Part shown: piece after piece, positions 1 to 11,696 of the stretch | Layout of the letters: each line of letters starts with the position of its first letter | Position numbering within the stretch: the stretch's first letter is position 1 | Assembly (NCBI GenBank): GCA_005656395.1 | Contig: SRSI01000050.1 | Coordinates: 1,612,001-1,676,000, forward strand | DNA: 64,000 nt | Direction of reading: 5' to 3' | Source of the DNA: Strongyloides papillosus | Lineage: Eukaryota; Nematoda; Chromadorea; Rhabditida; Strongyloididae | Program-made: the position numbers and the translations under genes | The notes under the pieces: generated by a model | Told to the model about the DNA's origin: nothing | Seen by the model: only the letters and a program-made list of their open reading frames with translations | Database searches by the model: none

Positions 1-113
1 GTGATATCCTTAAAAACAGGAGGGAAGAATTTCCTATGCCCTATTCCTTGAGCATAATTTGATAATAGCATGAGAGCCGAAGCAATTGTAGGAAGTAACA
101 ATGTTGAAGACAT
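1..113 (-). CDS. Secreted protein, 5' end only (runs off left edge)
   Basis: An ATG at 113-111 opens a frame that stays open to the window edge, about 37 codons. Residues 1 to about 22 form a hydrophobic signal peptide (MSSTLLLPTIASALMLLSN), followed by a basic, Pro/Phe-rich start of the mature region (RKFFPPVFKDI). The decayed gene at 772-1432 on the same strand aligns with it from the ATG to the FKDI motif, so the two are paralogues and this one looks intact as far as it can be seen. No function can be assigned from so short a piece. Confidence 0.55.
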   Translation of the reverse strand, partial: MSSTLLLPTIASALMLLSNYAQGIGHRKFFPPVFKDI

Positions 114-771
114 TGTAATTATTTTGTACGAAAAATCTGCTAACTATATCATTTTTTTTATATAAGAAATTTGAATTTAACATTATGTTATACTTAAATT
201 TAGAGTAAAATTATTGAACACGTAATCATTAATGAAATTATATTCATTTTTATATTCAAAATGTTTTAAATTCAATATTACAAGGCTTTAATGTAGCATT
301 TAATTGTATAGGAAAAAAGAAACGAAATCTATTAAAAGTAACATATTGATTATAAATCTGTAAAATTCAATTTTTTACATCCAGGAAAAATTAATAAATT
401 ATGTATAATAATTTTACTACAACAAAATTAAATAAGTAGTGATACATTTGGAGATAATGAATTTTTCAATTAGTTCGAAATTTTGGATAAAATTAACTTC
501 AAGAAACAGGATTTTTTTAAAAATTGAAGCTTGTTTTATTTTACTGAATTAAGATTCGAAACTTAGATTAATCATAAAATGGAATTATGTCTTATGTATA
601 TTTTTTCATTTAACGTAATCGAAGAATTTTTAAAAATCAAAGAACAATTCACAACAAATTTTTTAATAATGATTAAATTTTTATTTATAGACAATAGAAT
701 GACTTCACAAATATACAAAAGTTATTAAAAATGGTATATTAATTAATAATTATTTAAATTATATTATAATT
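114..771. other. Intergenic, AT-rich
   Basis: Spacer between two related minus-strand genes. It is very AT-rich with homopolymer runs, and no open frame, RNA gene or repeat was recognised. It should include the promoter of the gene at 1-113 and the 3' flank of the pseudogene. Confidence 0.5.
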
Positions 772-1432
772 TCACAAAAAGTATCTAAGAATCATTATAA
801 ATAATGATGAAACAAGTACAATATTATAAGCATTATAAATGGTTATTTTTAGATTGGTGGTAGGTGTTTCAATTTTCTTCTCCAAATCTTTAACAACAAA
901 ATTTGTTATTGTTGTGATGTTTCCTCCTGGTGTGCAATAGATACATTCCAGAAAGACTGATGAGTCATGATTACCTTTGAGGAAATAAGGATCGCCAGAC
1001 TCTTCAAATTTTTCTTTTGTGGAAGGAGGACTTTTTACGTACTTTTTTCCATTAAAGTCAATTTGCTCGAGATATCCAACTGTCACAAAATAAGTTGAGC
1101 GGTTTGGCTGGCCAGTAACATCATCCATTACGTATGCCACAGCTACATTATCAAGTTTTAAGTCTGCAGAAGAGGGTCCAAAGTACTACATCACCACTTA
1201 AAGAGTTGTCAAATATAAAATGATCTCTCTTTATTTTATGGTGGTATTCATTTCCAGGACACTTTACAAGAATCAAATCAGAAGTCCCGTTAACTTTTAA
1301 ATCCATCAGAAAAGTTATTTCTCTGATATCTTTAAAAGAAAGATGGGAAGTTCTAATTATTTGATTCATCAGGATGAATTGATAGTGGCATTAATGACAA
1401 TGCAGCACCTAACAAATACAATGCAGAAACAT
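772..1432 (-). pseudogene. Decayed secreted/membrane protein paralogue
   Basis: The ATG at 1432-1430 aligns with the start of the gene at 1-113, but a one-base loss right after it shifts the frame. The signal-peptide-like stretch (SALYLLGAALSLMPLS) is read in the wrong frame and ends at a TAG at 1353-1355. A second open stretch (1369-1151) follows, then another shift near 1190, where DVVLW in one frame must jump to YFGPSSADLKLDN in the next. The last stretch (to 772) carries ECIYCTPGG and ends in a hydrophobic C-terminal segment (IVLVSSLFIMILRYFL). The CIY-TP motif and the following strand resemble the membrane-proximal part of the proteins at 38464 and 41927 (CIYQTPADTTFYTKRE), so a distant relationship is possible. 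An undetected intron could explain one shift but not all the lesions. Confidence 0.55.
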
Positions 1433-2313
1433 TGCAGGTATTTTAGGTGAAAAATTTGCTCATTATATGGATTTTTTACAGCGGAAATTTAAATTTATTT
1501 ATAATTATATTCAAATTTTCAGTAAAATTATCGAAAACGTAATCATTGATAAAATTATATTCATTTTTATATTCAAAATGTTTCTAAATTTAATATGACA
1601 ATGCTATACCTCACTATTTAAATTTTTAAGAAGGAAGAATAGAACTGTAATCGATGTAAAATATCGGTGATTTGTTTCATCTATTAAATTTAAATTTCTA
1701 TTTTATCATTTTTTTACATTTTGTAATTGATGATAAACTTAGTAAATATTCTATTAAAAGTTTAAAGAGTTTAAAATTGAATAAATTTCACTTTTAAACA
1801 TAACAACAACTCGAAATTTGCTATTAAAAAATATTTCCAAAATTGTTCAAAGTATTTATAATTATTTTGCTGCATCTATAGTTATATTTCTATTCAAATA
1901 TAATTTTAATGAGTTATGCATATTTTTTAAAAATGGAAATTTCTTTTATTTCTTTAAGAAAATATAAAATTTTACTCCATTATTTTATATGAAATAACTT
2001 CGATGAAAATACTACAGACATTCTATGTTATTGTGCTTTACAGTTTCAATATAATTAATTTTCTCATTTTTCAAATACAAGTGCTTTTGAAAATTGACGT
2101 GAATCATTGGATTGTAGGTAGTACAAAATTTAAATTTTCAATACTCATTGTTCAATTAAACGAGATTATTCAAAATTACTATAAAACATAAATTTTACAA
2201 CAAAAATATTTTATTTATTACTCAAGAAAAAGAAAAATTTTTTCATAAGTTGGATATGTCACCATAAAAACTCACAACTGTCATTTAAGTGAAATAAAGG
2301 AAGCAAGTCAACT
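1433..2313. other. Intergenic, AT-rich
   Basis: No convincing gene. A 62-codon open frame on the plus strand (2003-2191) is low-complexity and unsupported. The right part is the 3' flank of the aldo-keto reductase gene. Confidence 0.5.
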
Positions 2314-3299
2314 TTATGCATCTCTCTCATCAACATATGGATCCTCTGGATGACCTTTAGCCATATCAAAAGTAAATAATCTCTTCTTATATCCAATATT
2401 CTTCAACTTTTCCATATCCTCAGAAGAGATTGTAAAATCAAACAACAAACTATTCTCAATAATTCTCTTCTCATTAATTGATTTTGGTATAATAGCCATA
2501 CCAATTTGAAGGAGGTACTTCATCAATATCTGAGCTGGAGTTTTTGAGTATTTCTCTGATAACTCAACAACAAGTGGATCCTCCATTGGGTTTTTACTCT
2601 CAACCCATTTGAATGCTGTTATCTCTGTTCTTCCTGGTGATCCCATTGGAGCATATGCGGTAAAGGTTATATTGTATTTGTCTACAACTTTTTTAAGATC
2701 AGATTGTGGCCAGTAAAGGTGAGCCTCAACCTGGATGTTGTGAATAGGGATTTTGGCTATTTTCATTACTCTTTCAACTTGGTTAATTGAGAAGTTTGAT
2801 ACACCAATAGATTTTGCAAGTCCATCTTCATAAACTCCCTCCATCTCTCTCCAAATATCCTCAACTTTTCTATTCAAATCAAATGAACCATCCTTATTAA
2901 AGACAGTTGGACCATGAATTAAATATAAATCAACATATGAAAGTTGTAATCTTTTAAGTGACTTCTGGATTTCCTCCTTGACAGTTGATTCCTTATCCAT
3001 TCTTGGATTCCATTTAGTTGTTATAAAGATATCCTCTCTTTTCAATTTACCACTTGTGAAATATTCCTGGAGTACTTTACCTATCTCAGTTTCATTATTA
3101 TACAACTCAGCTGTATCAATGAGACGGTATCCATTATCTAAAGCAATCCTTACGGCATTCTCAACTTCACCTGGTTTTGACTTGAAAGAAAATATTGTTA
3201 ATATGATTTTTTTAAACTTACCAGCCACGTCCCAAGGCCAAATACAGGCATTGATCTACCATTTGATAATTTTATTGATTCAGTTATACCTGGTTTCAT
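2314..3299 (-). CDS. Aldo-keto reductase (copy 1 of a tandem pair)
   Basis: NADPH-dependent carbonyl reductase of the AKR superfamily, probably cytosolic; the substrate cannot be told. Two exons: 3299-3222 (26 codons, ending FGLGTWL) and 3180-2314, joined by a 41-bp GT-AG intron (3221-3181), give about 314 aa, the usual AKR length. The catalytic tetrad is visible: Asp and Tyr in DTAELYNNE, Lys in FITTKW, His in LYLIHGP. The barrel continues through IGVSNFS and QVEAHLYWPQ to the cofactor-binding IPKSINEKRI. The start was chosen because the first exon supplies the expected beta-strand (KLSNGRSMPVFGLGTW). It is paralogous to the next gene, with the same 26-codon first exon and intron position, so the pair arose by tandem duplication. 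Confidence 0.93.
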
Positions 3300-3469
3300 T
3301 TTCCTATAAATAATATAATTTATATAGCAATGATTTTTAGGTGGAAAGTATCAAATGATTAGTAAACACTCTTATCATTATTTATAAAAGGTTTCCTATT
3401 AATATTTTATAATTAAGAACATTACAATCGTTATCATTATTAAAAAAGTTTTTAAATAAAAATTAATCC

Positions 3470-4451
3470 TTATCTTTCGCTTATAAAACTATCTTCTGGA
3501 TGACCAATCATGAACTCTTGTTTAAATATTCTTTGACGGAAAGGAATGCTATTTAATCTCTCCATATCATTATCATCTATTTTAAAGTCAAATATTTGAC
3601 TATTTTGAATGATTCTATTCTTATTTGATGATTTGGGGATTATAGCAATGTCTCTTTGAGTGAGGTGTCTTAAAAGTATTTGTGCTGGGGTTTTGTTGTA
3701 TTTCTTACCAAGCTCAATTACAGTTTTGTCCTCAAGTACGTCTTTTGTCTCACCCCAGTTGATAGCTTTGTAGTTATATCTCCCTGGTGATCCAATTGGA
3801 GCGAAAGCTGTCAAGGAGATGTTGTATTTTTTACATACTTCTTGGTGTTCAAATTGTGGCCAGTAGAGGTTAACCTCGGCTTGAGAATTATGTATTGGTA
3901 CTTTAGCTATTTTCATGATTCTTTCTATTTGTTCATTGGAGAAATTTGATATACCTAAAGATTTAGTGAGTCCTTTCTCGTAAACGGCTTCCATTCCTCT
4001 CCAGGTATCCTCAACTTTGACAGTTTTATCAAAAGCAGTTCCAGCTTGATTAAAACAAGTTGGAAAATGTACCAAATATAAATCAACATACTCTAACTGA
4101 AGTCTTCTTAATGAACCTACTAATTCAGATTCAATATAAGTTGGTTTATTATGTGTACACCAAAGTTTTGTTGTAATAAAAACATCATCCCTGGTTAGTC
4201 TACCAGAATTAATATACTCCTTCAAAACTTTTCCTATTATCGTTTCATTTCCATAGATTTTGGCTGTATCGATTAAACGGTACCCATTGTCTAATGCTAC
4301 TTTCAAAGCAACCTCCATCTCTTTTGACTGGGCCTATTATTAAAGTTTAATTAAATATTTATATTATGCTTACCTGCCAGGTTCCAAGCCCTAATAGAGG
4401 CATTTTTAGGCCATTGGAAAGCTTTATAGATTGATTCAATGCCGGTAACAT
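3470..4451 (-). CDS. Aldo-keto reductase (copy 2 of a tandem pair)
   Basis: Exons 4451-4374 (26 codons, ending LGLGTWQ) and 4327-3470, with a 46-bp intron (4373-4328), give about 311 aa. The acceptor could be TAATAG or the following CCCAG; the second gives the family-like join GTWQ-SKEMEV. The tetrad is Asp/Tyr in DTAKIYGNE, Lys in FITTKLW and His in LYLVHFPTC; NADPH site IPKSSNKNRI. The substrate loop differs from copy 1 (HFPTCFNQAG against HGPTVFNKDG), so substrate preference may have diverged. It lies head-to-tail with copy 1, 170 bp apart, on the same strand. Operonic transcription is possible but not shown. Confidence 0.93.
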
Positions 4452-4811
4452 TATTTGTTATCAATAGTTAACTCTTTTCAACGCTTTTTAAATGTAACAT
4501 AATTCAAAAAAATTGGTGTTAAGAGAGAATAACACTTTAAAAAAATAAATTTTTAACAAACAAATGTATTATCAAATAATCATAGAATTTTCAATGTCAT
4601 TTGATAACATAAGACTCTTTTATAAAATACCAATAAAATAAAAAAAGTACAACAATACCTTTTCGAGAGAATTTTTTTAATAGGAAAGTACATTTATGGA
4701 ATAATAATAATAATAAATATTACTGTACATAAATAAACATATATAATATTATTATTTTGTTTGAAGTGATAACAAGGTATATATAAATTTTGTTGGTTGT
4801 TGTTTTGAGTA
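4452..4811. other. Intergenic with a short AAT tract
   Basis: Promoter side of the second aldo-keto reductase and 3' flank of the TMIE-like gene. It contains a short imperfect AAT microsatellite near 4700-4718. No gene is supported. Confidence 0.5.
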
Positions 4812-5257
4812 TCAAACAACAGTATGTTGGATTTCTTTTGCTTTATGAGAATCAAAATGCATTGGACCATTATTATCATGACGGTTACCTCCAGTGTTGT
4901 GTGAGGTGTTTTTGTTTGATCTGTTTGTTTTACTTAGTGAATTCATGACGATTGTTTGTGTTTTGTCGTTCTCTAGGTTACCATCCTGACTACGTTTTTT
5001 TGATTGTTTCCGGAGTTTTCTTTTTGCTGCAACTAATTCTATCTGGCGTTTGGTTCTTGGTATACGTATTCTCATGAAACAACAAACAATAACAACTATA
5101 AATAGGTGGATATTTATAATTATAGTTTGTTTATGTAACACTTACTCATTATAAGGAGAACACCAGAGACAAGTGCTATAAGCATCCACAACCGTAACCC
5201 TGGAGCTACATATTGGTCTAGTGCAGCCATAGACGAGTCAGAATCATAGGTAGACAT
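4812..5257 (-). CDS. tmie-1: TMIE-like transmembrane protein (mechanotransduction channel subunit)
   Basis: Exon 1 is 5257-5146 and exon 2 is 5095-4812, with a 50-bp intron (5145-5096) splitting an Ile codon; the product is about 131 aa. A short N-terminal segment leads into RLW, one transmembrane helix (about residues 23-45) ending in CC, then the basic motif RIPRTKRQIE and a Lys/Arg-rich, Asn/Ser-rich cytoplasmic tail. RLW, a hydrophobic helix ending in CC, then R-I/V-PRT-basic-x-IE is the signature of TMIE, the small subunit of TMC mechanosensory channels in hair cells and in C. elegans (recalled family knowledge). Vertebrate TMIE has a longer N-terminal part. The last residues (HTVV) fit a class I PDZ-binding motif, which is an inference. 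The gene is short and split, so it is easy to miss. Confidence 0.8.
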
Positions 5258-6048
5258 ATCAATTACTACTTATTATAGTAGTTGAAATGTAAATAATATA
5301 GTAAAAGTAAATAAATAGTGTGAATTTTTGAGAAAAATATGTGTTAAAGAAAAATAGAAGTACAAAATTTGTGTGAGAAGGAATTGTGAATCACAGAGAG
5401 AGATAGAAAGAATTGTTTATTTTTAAAAAGTTTATAATTTTTGAAAGTGTACTTAGTTTTATATTCTATATATAAATATAAAATGCCACTATTCAATATT
5501 ATTACCAGTTGCGGCACTTTATCTTTCCTTCCATTATTTAAATCAACTCTCCCTTTCTCCCTTCAAATTATATATGTAGAACCAAGGGTTATATTATAAA
5601 ATATATTTTATGTTAACTTATATATATTCATCCAAAAAGTTATGCCATTAGTCTTTGGTAGGTCTCCAACAAAGTGTTTTGGCATATAGAAACGAGGGAG
5701 AAAGGAATATTATAATATAATATTTTTAAATAAAGGAAAGTTAGACATTGATTTTGAGGATGTAACTCTTCATAGTGTAGACAACTTTTAAAATAGTTAA
5801 ATTTAATATGTAATAAAAATATATTAGAGAGAGAAGGTTGTAGAAAAGAAAATTAATAAAGGATAATTTGTTGATTTATTATAAATAATGTAATTTAATA
5901 CCAGTGTTCTTAACATATCATATGTTCATGAAAGGTCAAAGTTTTATTATGATATTTTAAAAACATGAAAAATAATATATTAAAAGGTGAAATTTGATAT
6001 TTCAAAGGAGTGGATGTTTTTTTAAACATTCTATTGTTTTTTACTTTT
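5258..6048. other. Intergenic
   Basis: Upstream of the TMIE-like gene and downstream of homogentisate dioxygenase. AT-rich, with purine-rich patches (5320-5420) and no coding potential seen. Confidence 0.5.
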
Positions 6049-7470
6049 TTATTTTGGTCCTGTGAAATGTTTTTTAAGTGGGAGCCAGTCTTTGTGGTAA
6101 TTAGAATCTAAGTTATTTTGTAATCCGTGTTTTGTTATTCCCATATTTAAAGAACTTTCAAACATAAATGACTAAAAAAGTAACAAATAATTAATATAAA
6201 AAATATAAACATTCAAACATACCATAGTATTCTCAGCAACTCTTTGAGGAACAAGTTTAGCATTGCTATTAACTTCAAAACAAGTATTATCAGGTCCATG
6301 AGGTGTCATCATAGAGTGAAGAGATCCACCACCTGGCTTAAAACCACCCTCCTTGGCCTCATAAACCCCCTTAATCAATCCCATATACTCACTCATACAA
6401 TTTCTATGATAATATGGTGGTCTAAAAGTATGTTCAGCAACACCCCATCTTGGTGGGAAGATAACAAAATCAGCAATAGCAACACCTGCTTTTGTTGATG
6501 GAGCTGTTAGGACTGTGAAGATAGATGGATCACAGTGATCAAATGATACTGTATTGATGACCATGAATTTTGTTAGGTTATATTTGTATGGAGCGTAATT
6601 TCCGTGCCAACCGACAACGTCAAATGGAGAGTGATCTTGGGTTGCTGTGAAGAATTCTCCTTGGAATTTTGATATTATGTAATGGACATCATCTTTGTCC
6701 TCATACCAAGCAACTGGGTATTCGAAATCTCTTGGATTAGCTAAACCATTTGCTCCAATTGGTCCAAGATCAGGAAGTTGGAAGTGTGTACCAAATACCT
6801 CGAGAATATATCCACGAGATGGACCTGTAACATCAACAGAGAAACGAATACCTTGTGGAATCACAACAATCTCTAAAGGATCAACCTTCAAACGTCCAAA
6901 TTCAGTTGTAATAAAAAGACTACCCTCCTGAGGTACAATCAAAAAATCACCATCAGAATTATAGAAAACCTTATTCTTCATTGATGTATTACAGGCATAC
7001 AAATGAATATAAATTCCATTTCTACTTCTTACATCACCAGCTCCACAGACAGTATAGAGAGATTGAACGAAATCAATATTTTTTCCATTTTCAGGTAGTG
7101 GATGTGGATGCCATCTTAATTGATTGGGATTTGAGTGAACTTTTGATCCATCATTAGTGAAATAGGGGATTTCTTCTTTTGGAAGGGGAGCAAATGGATT
7201 GTGGATGACGGAAGGGCGGATTCTGTAGAACCATGTTCTTTGGTTATCCTTTCTTCCAACTGTAAAGGCAGTTCCACTTAGTTGTTCAGCATACAATCCA
7301 TAATTACACACTTGTGGACTGTTTTGTCCTTCTGGTAATGCACCTGGACATCTTGGATCTTCGGTGGCAAATTCATTTCCAAAACCAGTTTGATATTTAA
7401 GCTACAATAAGGAACATTTAAGTTACTTTACAAATAAAAACACAAAACTTACATTACTAAAATCTTCCAT
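6049..7470 (-). CDS. hgo-1: Homogentisate 1,2-dioxygenase
   Basis: Non-haem iron enzyme that opens the ring of homogentisate to maleylacetoacetate in phenylalanine/tyrosine breakdown. Three exons: 7470-7453 (MEDFSN), 7401-6223 and 6171-6049, with 51-bp introns and a clean frame; about 439 aa, close to the roughly 445 aa of the family. Landmarks are [14 protein letters not shown] near the start, the cupin region, and the iron-ligand segment with His in RPPYYHRNC, Glu in MSEYMG and His in MTPHGPD. The third exon ([17 protein letters not shown]) supplies the expected C-terminus. A reading without it would run into intron sequence and end wrongly. The tiny first exon was chosen because it gives an ATG followed at once by a consensus GTAAGT donor. 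Confidence 0.95.
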
Positions 7471-8421
7471 AATTAAAAACAATTAAAGATTAATTAAATT
7501 AAGAAATATCTTCCTTATATCATCATCCATTTCCCCCTAACTCCACCTTACAACCATAAATAACTTCATCAATGCAAGATGATTGTAAAATATTCATGAT
7601 CTTGATTGTTATACAACAAAACACCTTATAAAATTAACAATAAATATATCGACTATCACGTTGTCAGGTAATGATAACTTGTGAAAGAAATCAAGGAAAG
7701 CAATAAAATATTTCGATGAAATGTATAATTAACTAATTTGTACACAATTTTTTCTTGCTTTAAAATATGTATTACTTTTTATGATTTAAAACAAGTTTAA
7801 TTGAGAATGATATATGATTAACAATTAGGAGTATAAAAAAATATTTTATGTTCATTTGGTGTTGTAAAAAATTAAAAGTTAGGTTGAAATTGTGGGTAAT
7901 CTTTTATCTTGGAAGATGTTATCTTAAGTATTTGGTATGATAAAAGTTATGTAAACAAATAGAGTTTATTTTAAAATAATTTTATGGTGTTATTAAAGTT
8001 GGTTAGTAAAAAGTTTTACTACTTATTAAATATAACAACAAATACAATAAGCATATTAGAATTTCTTCTAACAAAAGTAAAAAATATTATGACAACAACT
8101 AAAAGTCTTATTTTTTACACAATTTTTATTCTTTACTTATAATAAAATATATATTAAAAAACACTTTAACAAAAAATACAGCTCACACCTTCCACTTCCC
8201 CTCAAATACTATTTCCTGTTTGTCTTGAGAATAACAAATATCCATCTTGAAGTACACAACAAAAACAATATTCTTCTATATAATCTCCATTAAACTACCA
8301 CAATTACTATAAGTTTCATTTTTGTTGATATCAAAAAAAAAGTTATATTTATTGGATAATATTTAATGAAAGCAGTAACAACAAGGGAGAAATTAAAATA
8401 TCTACTATGAACGGGACTTTT
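7471..8421. other. Intergenic
   Basis: Promoter region of homogentisate dioxygenase and 3' flank of eIF3c. No gene or RNA recognised. Confidence 0.5.
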
Positions 8422-11165
8422 CTAATGCATATGTGAAGCACGAGTTGTTCTGGAGTTTCCTTTATTCCAATTCCTTTGTTTGTTGTCTTGACCACCGTAA
8501 TTTGCCTGCTTACGATTCTCATAATTATTTTGCCTGTTATCGCCAGCATTGGCACGATTGGAATCGAAGATTCTTTTTCCGTTGTAGTTGCTCTTCATTT
8601 GACGTGGTTCAATGATTTGGTCGGTTGTATCACATAATTGGGAGACTCTCTCTGCTAATGCATATGACAGTAATTGGATTCTACTTGGTTCAACTCTGTG
8701 CATAATTAAACAATCCGATGGTTGATCAAGTGAAGCTATCAATTCCTCTTGAATTATCATCTTAGATATTATTGAATGAACTTTTTCTTTTGGTAACTCA
8801 AACAGATTAACCAACATACCGAGTGAGATAGTTTCATAGACAGTTGTATACATTAATAAATAGGTACGAAGTGACTCTTCTTGAATTCTAGATACAACCA
8901 TTGATTTAACTTGTTCTGAATTTCTAAAAAGATTCCATACCTTAACATTCATCTTCTCATTAATTAAATAATTTTTACATTTCTTCCAATCACCAGTAAG
9001 CATAGCTCTGGCAGCAGCAACAACATGTTCTCTGGAGTTTTCTGGTGGACCAATTAAAGCTGAACGTTCGGAGAATTTAAGTTGAGAAAGGAAGGAACGG
9101 CAAAGTGTTCTTTTGCGGACATCATACTCTCCTAATGCCATACTTGGAACATCAAGTAACATGCAACAGATAAGGAATACACATTCCATTAACTCTAAAT
9201 TGATATGCATATGGAAAGGCACTTGTCTGGATCTTTCTAATCGTTCTTGTTCAGCTGTCTTCTCGGTACGTGATAAAATTCCTTGAGCTAGGTACTCTTT
9301 GGCACGTGAAGTATTTTGGATATCAGAAAGACCATGATAAGCTTCTTTGATGCTTCCGTGTCTGAATGCACATAATCCAACTTGGCAAATAGTTCTATTA
9401 TAAAGAATTTGTGTTGCTGGATCAGAGTGATCAACAAGACTTTGTAAATGAGACATCAATAACATATCTTTAGCTTTTTGCCAACGATCATGGAGAGCAT
9501 GATGATAAATTTGACAAAGAAGTGCACGTTGGCGTTCTCTCTTAGCTGAACCAAATGAGTAAACTTTTTTACACAATGCATCCATTAATTTCTCTCCATC
9601 CTCCTTGTGTTCATAATCAAACTTGTAGTACATATGTTCGATTCTCATCATGTACACTTGTATCAATTCATCATCCATGAAGATACCGCTACCTTTTTTG
9701 GATTCAACATAAGATAATACTTTTTCTAGGAGATTACAGAATTCTTGTTCACCCTTAAGTTTTTCTATATACTCAGTTGATAAGTAATCAGCATTTTGGA
9801 AGATTTTTGTTAATTCATTATCAAGCCTATGGACTGATAGGATGACTGAACCGTGTAATCTAAGAGGTAAACTATCATCAATAATATTTTCATCCTCCTC
9901 ATCCATAGAAACTTTCATCTCGAATTTTGGATGTTTAATAAGGATATCAACAAGAGTATCTAGATTTTTAAGGGCTTTAAGCCATGTATCGAAATCCATA
10001 CAATCAACGAGACGTGAATGGAGTTCAAATAGAGATGATATAATGATGAAGATGATCTTTGATGTCAAGGAAATGGGGAACTTCCTTTCTTCAGTTATCT
10101 TTTGAAGTTCTTGCAATATTCTTAAGTATTCCTTACGATCTGTGGCCATACGACCTCTTTGAGCAACGAGTTCCTCTAATTTTTTAAGAACAACAGCAGG
10201 TGTGATTTCTGTCTTTGAATCGAAGATTTGTTTCTTTGATTCCTCTTTAGACATGACTTTTTCCCATTTCTCGTCATCGTCATCACTATCACCTTCTTCG
10301 CGTTTCTTCTCCTGCCTAATTCTTCTGTCTCTTTTAACATTCTTCTCCTTATCACCACCTTCTTTAAATTCTTTTTTCAAGAAGAATTTCCTTAACTCCT
10401 CTTTTTGTTTTCCTTCAAAATCGATATCACTATCACTGCTGGTATCGGATTCTGTATAGCTTCCCCATTCACTCTCGTCATCAGACTCGGATTCTGAACT
10501 AACTATAGCAGCAGCCTTAACAGGAGCCTTGCTTGCTGGAGCAACATCCTCATCTTCAGAGTCACTCTTTTCACCTCCCCTCTCCTCACTACTACTATAA
10601 CCAAATGGATCTGGATTCTCCCTGTACTTCTCAAGTTCATTCTCAATTAACTTGCTGAATTTAATAACTTTTTGTCTCAAAGTGGAAAGAGATTTTCCGT
10701 TAGATTTACTGAGACTACTACGAGCATCCTTATCATTCCATATCCCCTTAACAAAATCATCCAATTCAGTGACGTGTCTGATGAAGAAACGTGGAACTGG
10801 AAGGCCCTCTCTCAACAAAACAGGTTTAGTTTTCTCATACGCTTTTGTTAAATTTTCAAAACCTATAATCAGAAATTATCATTTATTACAAATATTCAAT
10901 AACTTTTATTAGCAAACATACATTGAAGCAGCTTAACCATATCCTTAACATTTCTACTATTCTTAGCACTTTTAATAATATCCTTCATTTCACCGAATCT
11001 CTTGTCCTTGTTAGCTCTAACAATTCTCTTTGGAGCCTCATCTTCACTGTCACTTGGGATGGCAAAATCAGGGACCGTTACTCTTTGATTGATGATTCTC
11101 TCCTCATGATCGGATTCAGAGGAGGACTCTGAGCTACTGACAGCTCCCTTGTAAAACTTAGACAT
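8422..11165 (-). CDS. eif-3.C: Translation initiation factor eIF3 subunit C
   Basis: Core scaffold of the eIF3 complex, which binds the 40S subunit during initiation. Exon 1 is 11165-10922 and exon 2 is 10862-8422, with a 59-bp intron (10921-10863) splitting a Cys codon in KLLQC-FENLTKAYEK; about 894 aa, the normal size. The N-terminus is Ser/Glu-rich (SSSESSSESDHEE) and is followed by the conserved PVPRFFIRHVTELDDFV, a long acidic/basic low-complexity stretch (about residues 150-250), the helical eIF3c core (LYNRTICQVGLCAFRHG) and a C-terminal PCI/winged-helix domain (YETISLGMLVNLFELPKEKVHSII in outline). The tail is Asn/Arg-rich. The gene is divergent from the CID-domain gene 531 bp away. 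Confidence 0.95.
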
Positions 11166-11696
11166 TTAATAGATTTTTCAATTTTTATACTACTGTTTCG
11201 GATTAAGAAAACAGTAATAATGAGATATATAATTGGCTTTTAATAGATGCCAAAAACCTATAAATAATTATGGTTATTAATAAGAGAATATTTCTAAAAC
11301 ATTTTTGTTTAACCTATTTTTTTCCACACAAACACAAAACACCTTTATTAATTGGATAAAAATATATTTAAGAAATAATACCATTAAAAAAACCAACAAC
11401 ACAATGGTTACAATATAAAAAAAAATTAAAAAATAAGGTTACAAAAAAAATTAACAATAAATACGACCAAATCATACTGTAAACAGGTAAAAAAATGTGA
11501 TTTGTAACATTTTTTGGTCCAACCAACAAACATTATAATATACCGTTTGGGGAATCGTCCACATCCCTAATTTAAATATCGTTATCCCAATTTTTTTATT
11601 AAACAAGCGTGTTAAAAAATAGTTGTAGAATTTGATTACCTTATCATTCGATTTTCTATTGATATTTTACGTATTTTTGTATATTGTTTACTAGGT
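11166..11696. promoter_or_regulatory. Divergent intergenic region (eIF3c / CID protein)
   Basis: The only spacer between two divergently transcribed genes, so it should hold both promoters. Poly-A/T runs dominate (11380-11460), and no specific element could be named. Confidence 0.45.
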
